A stretch of DNA of 64,000 bases, taken from assembly GCF_029227915.1 (NCBI RefSeq), contig NC_079881.1, forward strand, positions 32,463,501 through 32,527,500. The letters are read 5' to 3'. Source of the stretch: Hydractinia symbiolongicarpus (Eukaryota > Cnidaria > Hydrozoa > Anthoathecata > Hydractiniidae). Positions within the stretch are counted from its first letter, which is position 1; every line of letters starts with the position of its first letter. A model generated the notes under the pieces. The model saw only the letters and a program-made list of their open reading frames with translations. It did not search any database and had not been told where the DNA came from. Shown piece after piece: positions 21,115 through 30,078 of the stretch. Position numbers and translations under genes: made by a program.

Positions 21115-21384
21115 ATGTCGGACATGAATACCACGCCGGACTACAAATTGATGAAACTGCGAGAGTTGCGAGAGATTGCCAAAGCTCGTGGGGTGAAGTA
21201 TATTTGCGCGATGAAAAAGGCCAGGCTGATTGAGGTGATTGAGAAGAATGATCTGGATCCGACATACATCATAGATCTGGATACCAAGCTGGAATGGTAT
21301 GGATACTGTACCGGTTGGAGGGAGAAAAACAGGGAGGCGTACCTGAAATGTCAAAAACGTTATAACGACAAGAGATCTAAGTGA
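21115..21384 (+). CDS. Small SAP-like basic protein
   Basis: The 89-residue product has one SAP/Rho-N-like motif at about residues 11-44 (LMKLRELREIAKARGVKYI, then MKKARLIEVIEKN). A tail rich in Lys, Arg and Trp ends QKRYNDKRSK. The pattern is the same as at the start of the polymerase and in the RING protein. Such motifs usually bind AT-rich or structured DNA. The product could coat element DNA or serve as an adaptor; the sequence does not decide. Confidence 0.75.
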   Translation: MSDMNTTPDYKLMKLRELREIAKARGVKYICAMKKARLIEVIEKNDLDPTYIIDLDTKLEWYGYCTGWREKNREAYLKCQKRYNDKRSK

Positions 21385-21419
21385 TTGTGCGCATTTTTGT
21401 TACTCGTACGGGTAACAAA

Positions 21420-21525
21420 TATCGGTGGGTGGAGATATCCATGGCGTGCGGATCGCTAACCTCAAATACGATCTATAAAAATTGGAATAAAAATTCCTAT
21501 ATCGTATATAATATCATATCCAACC
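21420..21525 (+). promoter_or_regulatory. Promoter of the central RING gene
   Basis: GAGATATCCATGGCGTGC, then CCTCAAATACGATCTATAAA, repeat the block before the SAP-RING gene, including the TATAAAA box. A variant of the start-proximal block (CGTATATAATATCATATCCA) ends at the ATG. The region begins just after a hairpin (21396-21419). Confidence 0.6.
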
Positions 21526-22263
21526 ATGACGTCGAGATTTACAGATGACGAAAACCGACAGTTCCTCGAAAGATTCGGCTCCTGGGCGGACGAATATTTC
21601 GGCCGCACAATAGACCCATGCCTGAATTCCGCATCCAGCAGATCTTGTTGCGAAGAATTACTGAACATGGTCGAAATATTGGAACTACAATATGATGACT
21701 TTGAGGGGATCGGTCCGGACTCTGATCATAAATCCTATGATGATATTATAGAACACGTAAAAGCTCGAAGTGTCTTACGCACCGGAGGAGTCGGACTCGG
21801 ATACTATGGAACTCCCATAATAGAAGCGCGCGTCTATGCAGTCGCCACGGGTCCGTATGAAATATGGACATATATGGACATAGATGATGTCGAGGAGTAC
21901 GACGATGAGGAGGAAGAGGAGGAAGAGGAAGAGGAGTACAACGATGAGGAGGAAGAGGAAGAGGAGTACAACGATGAGGAGGAAGAGGAGGAAGAAGAGG
22001 AAGAGGAGTACGACGATGAGAAGAGGACGACGAGGACAAGAGCGCTGATTGATCGTGATTTCTTTAGTGATGACGATGATGACCTAGATGAATATGATAG
22101 ATGTATCATTTGTCTTTCTAAAAGAAAGAGCGCAACCTTTGTTCATGATAGAACGGGACATTGCTGCTGCTGTCTATCATGTGCATATAAATTGGAGAAT
22201 AATAGGAGGGATAAATGTCCCGTGTGTCGAGCGCCAATAGATTTTGTCATTAGACAATATTGA
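21526..22263 (+). CDS. Central RING protein with acidic repeats
   Basis: This 245-residue product is the only gene in the single-copy centre. Residues 1-115 form a unique N-terminal domain I do not recognise (start MTSRFTDDENRQFLERFG). Residues 121-160 are Glu/Asp repeats, EEEEEYNDE-like. From about residue 161 the protein is nearly identical to the SAP-RING tail (RTTRTRALIDRDFF through the MDM2-like RING to IDFVIRQY). The shared tail is also close at the DNA level, so the RING module was copied between genes. SAP motifs are absent. By the domain it is a candidate ubiquitin ligase with a different substrate-binding part. Confidence 0.8.
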   Translation: MTSRFTDDENRQFLERFGSWADEYFGRTIDPCLNSASSRSCCEELLNMVEILELQYDDFEGIGPDSDHKSYDDIIEHVKARSVLRTGGVGLGYYGTPIIEARVYAVATGPYEIWTYMDIDDVEEYDDEEEEEEEEEEYNDEEEEEEEYNDEEEEEEEEEEEYDDEKRTTRTRALIDRDFFSDDDDDLDEYDRCIICLSKRKSATFVHDRTGHCCCCLSCAYKLENNRRDKCPVCRAPIDFVIRQY

Positions 22264-22314
22264 ACGCGAATTCCCGGCCTTTGTTACCCGCCCGAGTAAC
22301 AAAAATGCGCACAA
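22264..22314. terminator. Convergent 3' space with hairpin
   Basis: A space of 51 bp between the stops of the central RING gene and the right-arm SAP gene consists mostly of the TTTGTTAC hairpin (22280-22303). This is where the right arm begins. Confidence 0.45.
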
Positions 22315-22584
22315 TCACTTAGATCTCTTGTCGTTATAACGTTTTTGACATTTCAGGTACGCCTCCCTGTTTTTCTCCCTCCAACCGGTACAGTATCCAT
22401 ACCATTCCAGCTTGGTATCCAGATCTATGATGTATGTCGGATCCAGATCATTCTTCTCAATCACCTCAATCAGCCTGGCCTTTTTCATCGCGCAAATATA
22501 CTTCACCCCACGAGCTTTGGCAATCTCTCGCAACTCTCGCAGTTTCATCAATTTGTAGTCCGGCGTGGTATTCATGTCCGACAT
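22315..22584 (-). CDS. Small SAP-like protein, right-arm copy
   Basis: The predicted protein is identical to that of the left-arm gene at 21115. This contrasts with the second tandem copy, where the matching right-arm gene (37603-37872) is clearly diverged. Homogenisation between arms of this copy is the simplest explanation. The domain call is as for the left-arm gene. Confidence 0.75.
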   Translation of the reverse strand: MSDMNTTPDYKLMKLRELREIAKARGVKYICAMKKARLIEVIEKNDLDPTYIIDLDTKLEWYGYCTGWREKNREAYLKCQKRYNDKRSK

Positions 22585-22679
22585 ATACGCATATACATAT
22601 ACATATGAAAACTTTAAGCACTTTTATCGTACCACATCATAACAAAAAGGAGATAAATAAAGGTGTGCATAAATAAAAC

Positions 22680-23657
22680 ATGTCAAAACTTCAAGAGACT
22701 TACTATCAACCTCAAAATTTATGGAAAGGACAAAAGGCTGTTCAGAATTTAAGAGGATTCGGCTTCAAACCAAAGGAGATTAAGAAGTGGCTATCAAAAC
22801 AAGCATTTTGGCAAGTACATTTACCCGCCCCAAAACATGTTGAAAGACCACATTATGAAGTTACCACCCCTAATGATTTACATCAATTCGATTTATTGTA
22901 CATGCCCGGTGACATACTGTATGGTAATAAATATAAGTACATTTTGTCGGGAATCGATGCTGCTTCCAGATACAAGGTAGCCCGACCTTTGAGGACTAAG
23001 AAAGCCAAAGAGGTTGCCGCTATGATTGAAGACATCTACAAGGCCGGACCATTAACTTATCCAAAAACTTTCCAATGTGATAACGGTTCAGAATTCAAAG
23101 CAGATGTGACAAAGCTGTTGGAGAAGCATAAGGTTGAAATTAAAAGGGCGACTACAAAATATAAGCATACGCACACAGCTTTTGTTGAGGCGTTGAACAA
23201 GATACTTGCGGAAAATTTATTCAAAATACAAGATGCTCAAGAACTGAATGATTCTGAAAAGGTATCATCTACATGGGTTAAGCATCTGTATAAACTGATT
23301 GATAGGCTAAACGATACAAAGACGCAGATGATTGGTATGAAACCAAAAGATGCTATTATAATGAAAGAGGTGCCTCTGGTTAATCAAGAGAATTATCCAC
23401 CTGAAGTAGAATTACCAAAAGATGGCCTGTATAGATATCTACTACAACCTGGTGAAGAGCATGATGATGGGCGGAGACGGGCAACCGATAGAATATGGTC
23501 GAAAAACACATATAGATTGCGTGAGGTAATAGCGCAACCTGGTAACCGTGTAATGTACTATGTTCAAGACGGACCCGGACGGGCTTTTGTAAAAGAGGAA
23601 TTGATGTTAATACCTGAAGATACAGAATTACCTCCTGATTATGTGCAAGGTTGGTGA
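22680..23657 (+). CDS. Integrase, right-arm copy
   Basis: The 325-residue frame is intact and identical in protein sequence to the left-arm integrase, with D71, D134 and E170 all present. It diverges from the small SAP gene and converges on the right-arm SAP-RING gene, the mirror image of the left arm. Confidence 0.92.
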   Translation: MSKLQETYYQPQNLWKGQKAVQNLRGFGFKPKEIKKWLSKQAFWQVHLPAPKHVERPHYEVTTPNDLHQFDLLYMPGDILYGNKYKYILSGIDAASRYKVARPLRTKKAKEVAAMIEDIYKAGPLTYPKTFQCDNGSEFKADVTKLLEKHKVEIKRATTKYKHTHTAFVEALNKILAENLFKIQDAQELNDSEKVSSTWVKHLYKLIDRLNDTKTQMIGMKPKDAIIMKEVPLVNQENYPPEVELPKDGLYRYLLQPGEEHDDGRRRATDRIWSKNTYRLREVIAQPGNRVMYYVQDGPGRAFVKEELMLIPEDTELPPDYVQGW

Positions 23658-23815
23658 AAAAGGGGGCGATATCTTTACCTGTTTCTGGTAAAGATGATGC
23701 TGGGGATCGCGCAGGGTGGTCAGCAGATATGGCCGCTATGGCTCAGTCTTGGAGGACGATCGACACCTCAGGATTTTTGTTACTCGGGCGGGTAACAAAT
23801 ATCGGGAATTCATGT

Positions 23816-24532
23816 TCAATATTGTCTAATGACAAAATCTATTGGCGCTCGACACACGGGACAATTATCTTCCCCCTTTTCCAATTTATATGCGCACGAT
23901 AAACAGCAGCAGCAATGTCCCGTTCTATCATGAACAAAGGTTGCGCTCTTTCTTTTAGAAAGACAAATGATACATCTATCATATTCATCTAGGTCATCAT
24001 CGTCATCACTAAAAAAATCACGATCAATCAGCGCTCTTGTCCTCGTCGTCCTCTTCTCATCATCGTCCTCATCTTCATCAATGTCAAGCTGTGCTGGTAC
24101 CGATCCAGGTGCCGGTTGTTGAAATGGAGGTGGTCTGGTGGGTCCGGGCTCATTATAATGAGTATGATCTATTGATAATAATAATTGGATAAGCTCGTCC
24201 CTTCTTAGATGCGAGTATCTAGATGCGCCGAGGAAACCCGCTCGGTTTCGTAAATCACGGACCGTGAAAAGACTAAAGTCATCAATATATTCTCTACTGT
24301 AGGTGGGTGGTGTCGGTCTAGGTGTCGGAACACTCTCGATTGCTATCCGGCGGGAATAATGCGATAGATCAATCGATAATAATAATCTGATAAGCTCAGC
24401 CCTTCTGAGCCGCGAGTATCCATGTAGGCCAAGGTACCTCGCTCTGGCTCTTAAATCAGGGAGCGTGAAAAGACTAAAGTCATCAATATATTCTCTGCTG
24501 TAGGTGAGGGCGCGTACGATCGGTGAAGACAT
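23816..24532 (-). CDS. Double-SAP, MDM2-like RING protein, right-arm copy
   Basis: Intact and identical in protein sequence to the left-arm copy at 19167. Hairpins flank it on both sides (23776-23799 and 24636-24659). The intergenic space to the polB start (24533-24846) mirrors 18853-19166 with the same promoter blocks. Confidence 0.85.
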   Translation of the reverse strand: MSSPIVRALTYSREYIDDFSLFTLPDLRARARYLGLHGYSRLRRAELIRLLLSIDLSHYSRRIAIESVPTPRPTPPTYSREYIDDFSLFTVRDLRNRAGFLGASRYSHLRRDELIQLLLSIDHTHYNEPGPTRPPPFQQPAPGSVPAQLDIDEDEDDDEKRTTRTRALIDRDFFSDDDDDLDEYDRCIICLSKRKSATFVHDRTGHCCCCLSCAYKLEKGEDNCPVCRAPIDFVIRQY

Positions 24533-24846
24533 GGTTGGATATGATATACGAATACAGAATCTTTAACCCGATTTTATAGATCGTATTTGAGGTTGGCGAT
24601 TAGCACGCCATGGATATCTCCGCGAATTCCTGGCCTTTGTTACTCGGGCGGGTAACAAAAAATCCCGTGGTGTCGATGGATACTCACCCACGGTGGATCG
24701 GCACTCTGTGTGTTTTAGCGTGTTTTACTACAATTTTAGCACGGTGTGGCAACCACAAACTAGGACACTCATGACCCTCCGACACGGTTTACGATTTTTT
24801 TTAAAAAAAGGGTTAAAGATTCTGTATTCGTATATCATACGCAAGC

Positions 24847-27800
24847 ATGACTTCGAGAAATACCTTTGCTGAATTAAGAAAACTCGCTAAGGAACGCGGC
24901 CTACATGGCTACGCAAAGCTCAGAAAGGCCGAGATTATCGAATTATTGGGACCAACTACCGTTTCAGCACCGGTTAGACCGGTACTCATGCCGAGACCCT
25001 CGAGACCCGTACCGGTGTCGAGACCTAGACCGAGACCGAGACCGAGACCGGCACCTAGACCGGTGCGGAGACCGATACCGGCACCTAGATACACCGGACC
25101 GCCTAGACTCTACAGCCCTTTAACAACATCTAGACCCGCCATACATGTACCACCTACATCAATCAAATCTCTGGGGAGTTTTCTAGGATCCGATGGATCT
25201 ATACCCATACCAACACCGAGACCGAGACCTAGACCATTTAGATCTGGCTCTGACATGGATATTTTTGAGCAGGAAGAAATGGCTAAAACCAGACCTATAG
25301 TGAAAAGCAAGTTGACCGTTCATACAAACGTTTCAAGATAAACTCGGATGGTAAGAAGAGGAATGTCAAGGTCTTTCTCAAACAGCTTAAGCCTATCGTT
25401 AAGAGGTTGATGAAGGAAGTGCTCAGGCAGAAGAAGTCGCTGAAGACTCAGGCTACACTGTGGGTGAAATGGGTAAAAGAGGACACCGGCTCGACCGATG
25501 CCCCACGTGTATATGTTGACAAAGCGTTCAATAGCTATATGGAGGTATTACATTCTAACGATGACATTTCTAATGTTTTTGATCGGATCCGTAATAAGAT
25601 AATCGAGCAGATTGAAAACCCTGCTCTACCCGCCAGTGGGTTCACAATCGATAAAATCTTGCATATGCATGTGGACTTTCATAAGCTAAAATTAACGAGA
25701 GGTAGTTCTTACTTACCGCTACCCAAGAATTTCAGTGGAAAGCGATCTGTGATTAACCCACATAACGAGGATGAAGAATGCTTCAAATGGGCCGTTATCG
25801 CTGCTCTCAATCATGATAAGATTGATAATCATCCTGAACGAATCTCAAACCTTAAGAAGTTTGAAGACAAGTGCAATTGGGGTGGTCTAACTTTCCCAAT
25901 GGCTCTAAACAAGATAGATTTGTTTGAGAGAAGGAACCCTGATATCGCCGTGCATGTTTTGACAAAAGATGACATAGAGGGTGTCTATATGTGTCGAAAG
26001 TCGAAGCATCTTGACCGGGATGAGACGGTTGTTTTGTTTTTACTGTGTGAAGGGGATAAGAGGCATTATATCGCTGTTAAGAACCTGAGTGGTGTCCTAA
26101 GCAAGGCCAACTCAAAGCATGAACATAAAGAGCATTATTGCTTGAATTGTCTCTCTGGTTTTCCAAGCGAACGGAAAAGGGATGAGCACTTTGAGTATTG
26201 TAAGAATAACGATGCCGTTAATATTCAACTCCCTAAGGAGGGTAGCACCTTAACCTTCACCCACGGTCAGTACCAGCTCAAAGCCCCATTCATCATGTAT
26301 GCCGATTTTGAAGCTTTTACAAAACCTGAAGAGATAGAGTGTGGATCGTCCACCGAGAAAGTTGGTAAACATATCCCCACCGGATTCTGTTGTTATAGTA
26401 AATATGCTCATGGTGAAGTTTTGGACCCTCTGAAGCTTTACCGTGGTGATGACTGTGTTCCGCGCTTTGTGGATCATGTGGTTTCCGAGGCGAAAAGGTT
26501 ATACAACATGTTTCCACAACTTGGTATGCAAGATCTAACCGATGAAGAACTTGATGGATATGAAAATTCCACCAACTGCCACATCTGTATGAGAGAATTT
26601 GGTGATGATGACATCAAGGTCAGGGATCACTGTCATTTTACCGGAAAGTTTCGTGGATCGGCACACATGGGATGTAATCTCCGTTACAAGGTGCCTAATT
26701 ATATTCCGGTTGTCTTCCATAATCTGAGCGGATATGATGCGCATCTATTTATCAAAGAGCTTGCGAAGAAGTATGGAGAAGGTGGTATGAGTGTAATCGC
26801 TGAAAATAAAGAGAAATATATCTCTTTCTCTACCGATGTTAAGGTTGGTGAATACACCAACAAAAATGGTGAGACCAAAGACAAAAAGATAAAGCTGAGA
26901 TTCATCGATTCATTTAGATTTATGTCAAGAGGATTAGGTTCCTTGGCTGACAATCTATCCGATGATCAGTGTAAAAACCTTAGAAAATTAACATAATGAG
27001 AAGGAAGGGTGTATACCCATATGAGTATGTTGATTCATTCGATAGGTTTAATGAAACCAGGCTTCCTTCGAAAGATGACTTTTATAGCAAGTTGAACATG
27101 AATGGTATCAGCGATGCTGATTATGCGCATGCCCAGAAGGTGTGGAAGGACATGAAAGTTGAAAATATGGGCGTTTATCATGATATCTATCTCAAGACGG
27201 ATGTTCTGCTTCTGAGTGATGTGTTTGAGACATTCAGAGAGACATGTTTGAAAAACTATAAACTAGATCCCGCTCATTTTTACACGGCCCCCGGATTAGC
27301 TTGGCAGGCATGCCTGAAAAAGACAGATGTTAAGCTGGATTTGTTGTCAGATATGGATATGTTACTGTTTGTGGAGATGGGTATTAGGGGCGGTCTCTGT
27401 CAGGCCGTTCACAGACACGCGAAGGCAAATAATCCATATATGGGTGATATGTATAATACTTCGGAAGATACAACCTATCTACAGTATCTTGATGCTAACA
27501 ATCTGTATGGATGGGCTATGATACAGAAGATGCCCACCGGGGGGTTTGAGTGGGATGATTCCGGTAAATTTACACCCGAACTCATTTCAGAGTTGGCTGT
27601 GGAAAACGGTGAAAAGGGGTACATGCTTGAGGTTGATGTTAGATATCCACATAATCTTCATGACGCACATAACGATCTTCCTTTCATGCCTGAGAGGAAG
27701 GTTATCAATGGTGTTGAGAAGCTGACACCGTGTCTTTCGGACAAGAGGAACTATGTGATTCATATCCGTGCGCTTGCTCAAGCTTTGAATCACGGTCTTG

Positions 27801-27869
27801 TTCTGGATAAGGTTCATAGGGTACTGAGGTTTGATCAGAGCGCATGGTTGAAACCTTACATCGACTTCA
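24847..27869 (+). pseudogene. Broken and truncated polB, right arm of copy 1
   Basis: The start and SAP motif are kept, but three lesions inactivate the gene relative to the left arm. A 187-bp deletion at about 25314 shifts the frame and gives a stop after 164 codons. A 19-bp deletion at about 26989 shifts it again. The sequence then stops at 27866-27870, before motifs B and C, where the tandem-duplication junction lies. Open stretches are 24847-25341, 25407-26996 and 26996-27901. Right-arm-specific changes (Ser to Arg in the Pro/Arg linker, Pro to Gln in IRALAPALN) are shared with the other right arm at 40135. Confidence 0.9.
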
Positions 27870-29852
27870 AATATAATAATAATACTAGTAATATTTGGTA
27901 GTAATACTGTTTGCTGCGTTTTGTGCTTCTTTTCGTAGATTGGACGATTTGGAAATCCAAAAGTTAAAGAAATCACAACCTCGATCCCACGGCCTTCCAT
28001 TACTCTTTCATGAGATACCAAAACGAAAAAAGATTTTGCGTTCCATGTTACGGGGCCCTGGGGTCTGGGTTGCAACATTGATGAAGTTGTTAAATTTTGA
28101 ACGAGCTGTATTTAGTTTCATTGTCTTTATATATTTTGATTTAAATAAATATTAAGGGAATATTTATATTTTTACGTCAATAATTAGGTGTAGCTTGAGT
28201 AACAATAGATCACCAAATGAAAGCGTTAGGAACGTTTGGAATTTTATTAAACTAACTCTTTGAAATTTTCTTCATATGTTTCGCGCACAGTTTACACCAA
28301 ATCTCAATTACACACGTTCTACCAGATACTTCTCTTGTTCTATAACCTATCACTTTATCGTGGCCCCAACGTATAAATGTCAACAGATCTTTTGTTACTC
28401 CCTTATTACCCTCCATGCTGCATGAATTTGTCGAAAGCAAATGTTGTTAGCAACTTCACTTCACAATTTCTAATACTAAATATGGAACATCGAAGTACCT
28501 GTGTTTTCTGCTTGTCATTTAAACAATATCGATATTATAATACCCGTATACGTCTGTCTGTCTGTCTGTCACGCAAAATGGAAGCTTGTTGCGCAAGTAG
28601 AGAGAAGCACAGTATAAAAAGGACGGGCGAACCCGTGGATTTTTCCACGGGCTAACGACTAGTTATTTAAAAAGCCACGCAAATTCCAATTCAATTATTC
28701 GCATTAATCATTCATGTCAATTAAGGAAGAAAATAAAACTTAAAAATTAATAAAAAATTGAAAAAATAGACAAATTAAATCATGGAGAAATCCACTGAGG
28801 CAGGAGAAAAATGAGAAAGAAGCGTCATTTGAATTTTAATGACGTGGGAAACCCATCCATAAAATTAATAATAATTTAGAACCGAGTTTTCACGTTGCCT
28901 CAAATGTGTAGAGCTTAAAGCGCTGATCAAAATAATTTATAGGATCATATGTTTTCGAGGAACGCCCAAGGAGATTAAAAATTTTTCCCAAGGAGATTAA
29001 AAATTTTGCTGACGTTAGCATAGTCCTTCAAAAGCCAAAAAATTTTTTTTACAAATTTGTATACGTGTTGTCTTTATCGTATAGATCTTGAAACGCTGAT
29101 TACGAAATTGTATATTGGGGTTTGAAGGGTTTTGATGACGTCATCAACCCGCCTATTCCGAAACGGACTCGGAAATCCAGGTTTAGGAAAATTACCCAAA
29201 TTGGTCCCAGGTGGTCTCTAGTAACCCACGCGGTGAAAAATCATTGACGTGACCGCCTCGTTTCCAAGTTATTTGGGCTCAAAGTTTAAGGTGTACGGTT
29301 ATGGCTTCACCTATGTTAATATACTGTTATTTTTGATGTTAACATTATTTTAACAAAAGACTGTTAAATTATAGAACACTTTTATAGGTGATGTTTTATA
29401 GACTTTAGTAAAGAAAATTGTGAATAATATAATCCACTTTGCAAAAGTCACATACAGACACACGGAAGCTCTGTATTATTATAACAGACTAGTGGATAAG
29501 GCCCGTGGAGAAATTCATTTAGACAGAAGGACAATGGATAAATAGGTTGTTTTACTTGCTTTGCTCTCCGCCGTGTATATACAATTAAAATTAGCGAAAT
29601 TTACTTGCCTGAGATTTACTTGCCTGTAATGCGTAGAGATTAAAACGCCGATTAAAATAATGTATAGAATCATATCCTTTCGACGAACGTATCAGGAGAT
29701 GTAAGGGTTTTAAATTTTTGCTGACGTCCGTAAGGACCTGCCAAAATACAAAGAAAAGAACTTATTTAGGAACTTTGTTTCCGCGTTCCCTTTGTCGTAT
29801 AGATCTTGAAACGCTGTTCAAGAAAATGTATAGGATCATGTAAATTTGACAA
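27870..29852. other. Duplicated left flank, no gene
   Basis: It is a copy of 12568-14564 with a 13-bp deletion near 28145. It carries the duplicated miniature Helitron and the 720-bp repeat segments. No gene is apparent. Confidence 0.7.
28529..28662 (+). mobile_element. Miniature Helitron, duplicated copy
   Basis: Same TC start, CCCGTGG/CCACGGG hairpin and CTAG end as 13241-13374. It came with the tandem duplication and does not represent a separate insertion. Confidence 0.8.
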
Positions 29853-30078
29853 ACGGTAGAGATAGGAAAATGCCGATGTTAGGACAGACCCCGTTGGCAC
29901 TTTACCATTCCACGTCAAATTATAGGCCATCCACGTCAAATCAACGATAGAAGAGTCTATAAAATCCGTTAGCACCTACGAATGTCCGGATCCGCCCCAA
30001 CCCCCCAACCCCCGCCGTGTCCCCTCCCCATGGGTCCCCCTCCCCACCCTCATCTGTCGTGCCTTATAATTTATAGTG

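Larger units (their letters stand above)
12565..27865 (+). repeat. First unit of a 15.3-kb tandem duplication
   Basis: The unit includes the left flank, the miniature Helitron, the whole left arm, the centre and most of the right arm. It is repeated at an offset of 15301 bp, falling to 15288 after a 13-bp deletion and 15282 after a 6-bp deletion. Proteins in the two copies are identical or differ by one or a few residues, with one exception (small SAP gene, 37603). Confidence 0.85.
14570..27869. mobile_element. Palindromic Polinton-like element, copy 1 (right end truncated)
   Basis: The left arm (14570-21419) is mirrored in the right arm from 22280 (paired positions sum to 43699 up to the first deletion) around a single-copy centre of about 860 bp. 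Left-arm genes are polB, SAP-RING, integrase and small SAP; the centre holds a second RING gene. The right arm breaks off inside polB at 27866-27870, where the sequence jumps to a repeat of 12565 onwards. It is therefore the first unit of a tandem duplication rather than a separate insertion. No capsid, protease or ATPase gene is present. Confidence 0.85.

Noticed and set aside
21746-22109. Ser-rich and Pro-rich frames opposite the central RING gene
   Set aside because: They arise from the reverse complement of the Glu/Asp repeat and have no start context or domain.
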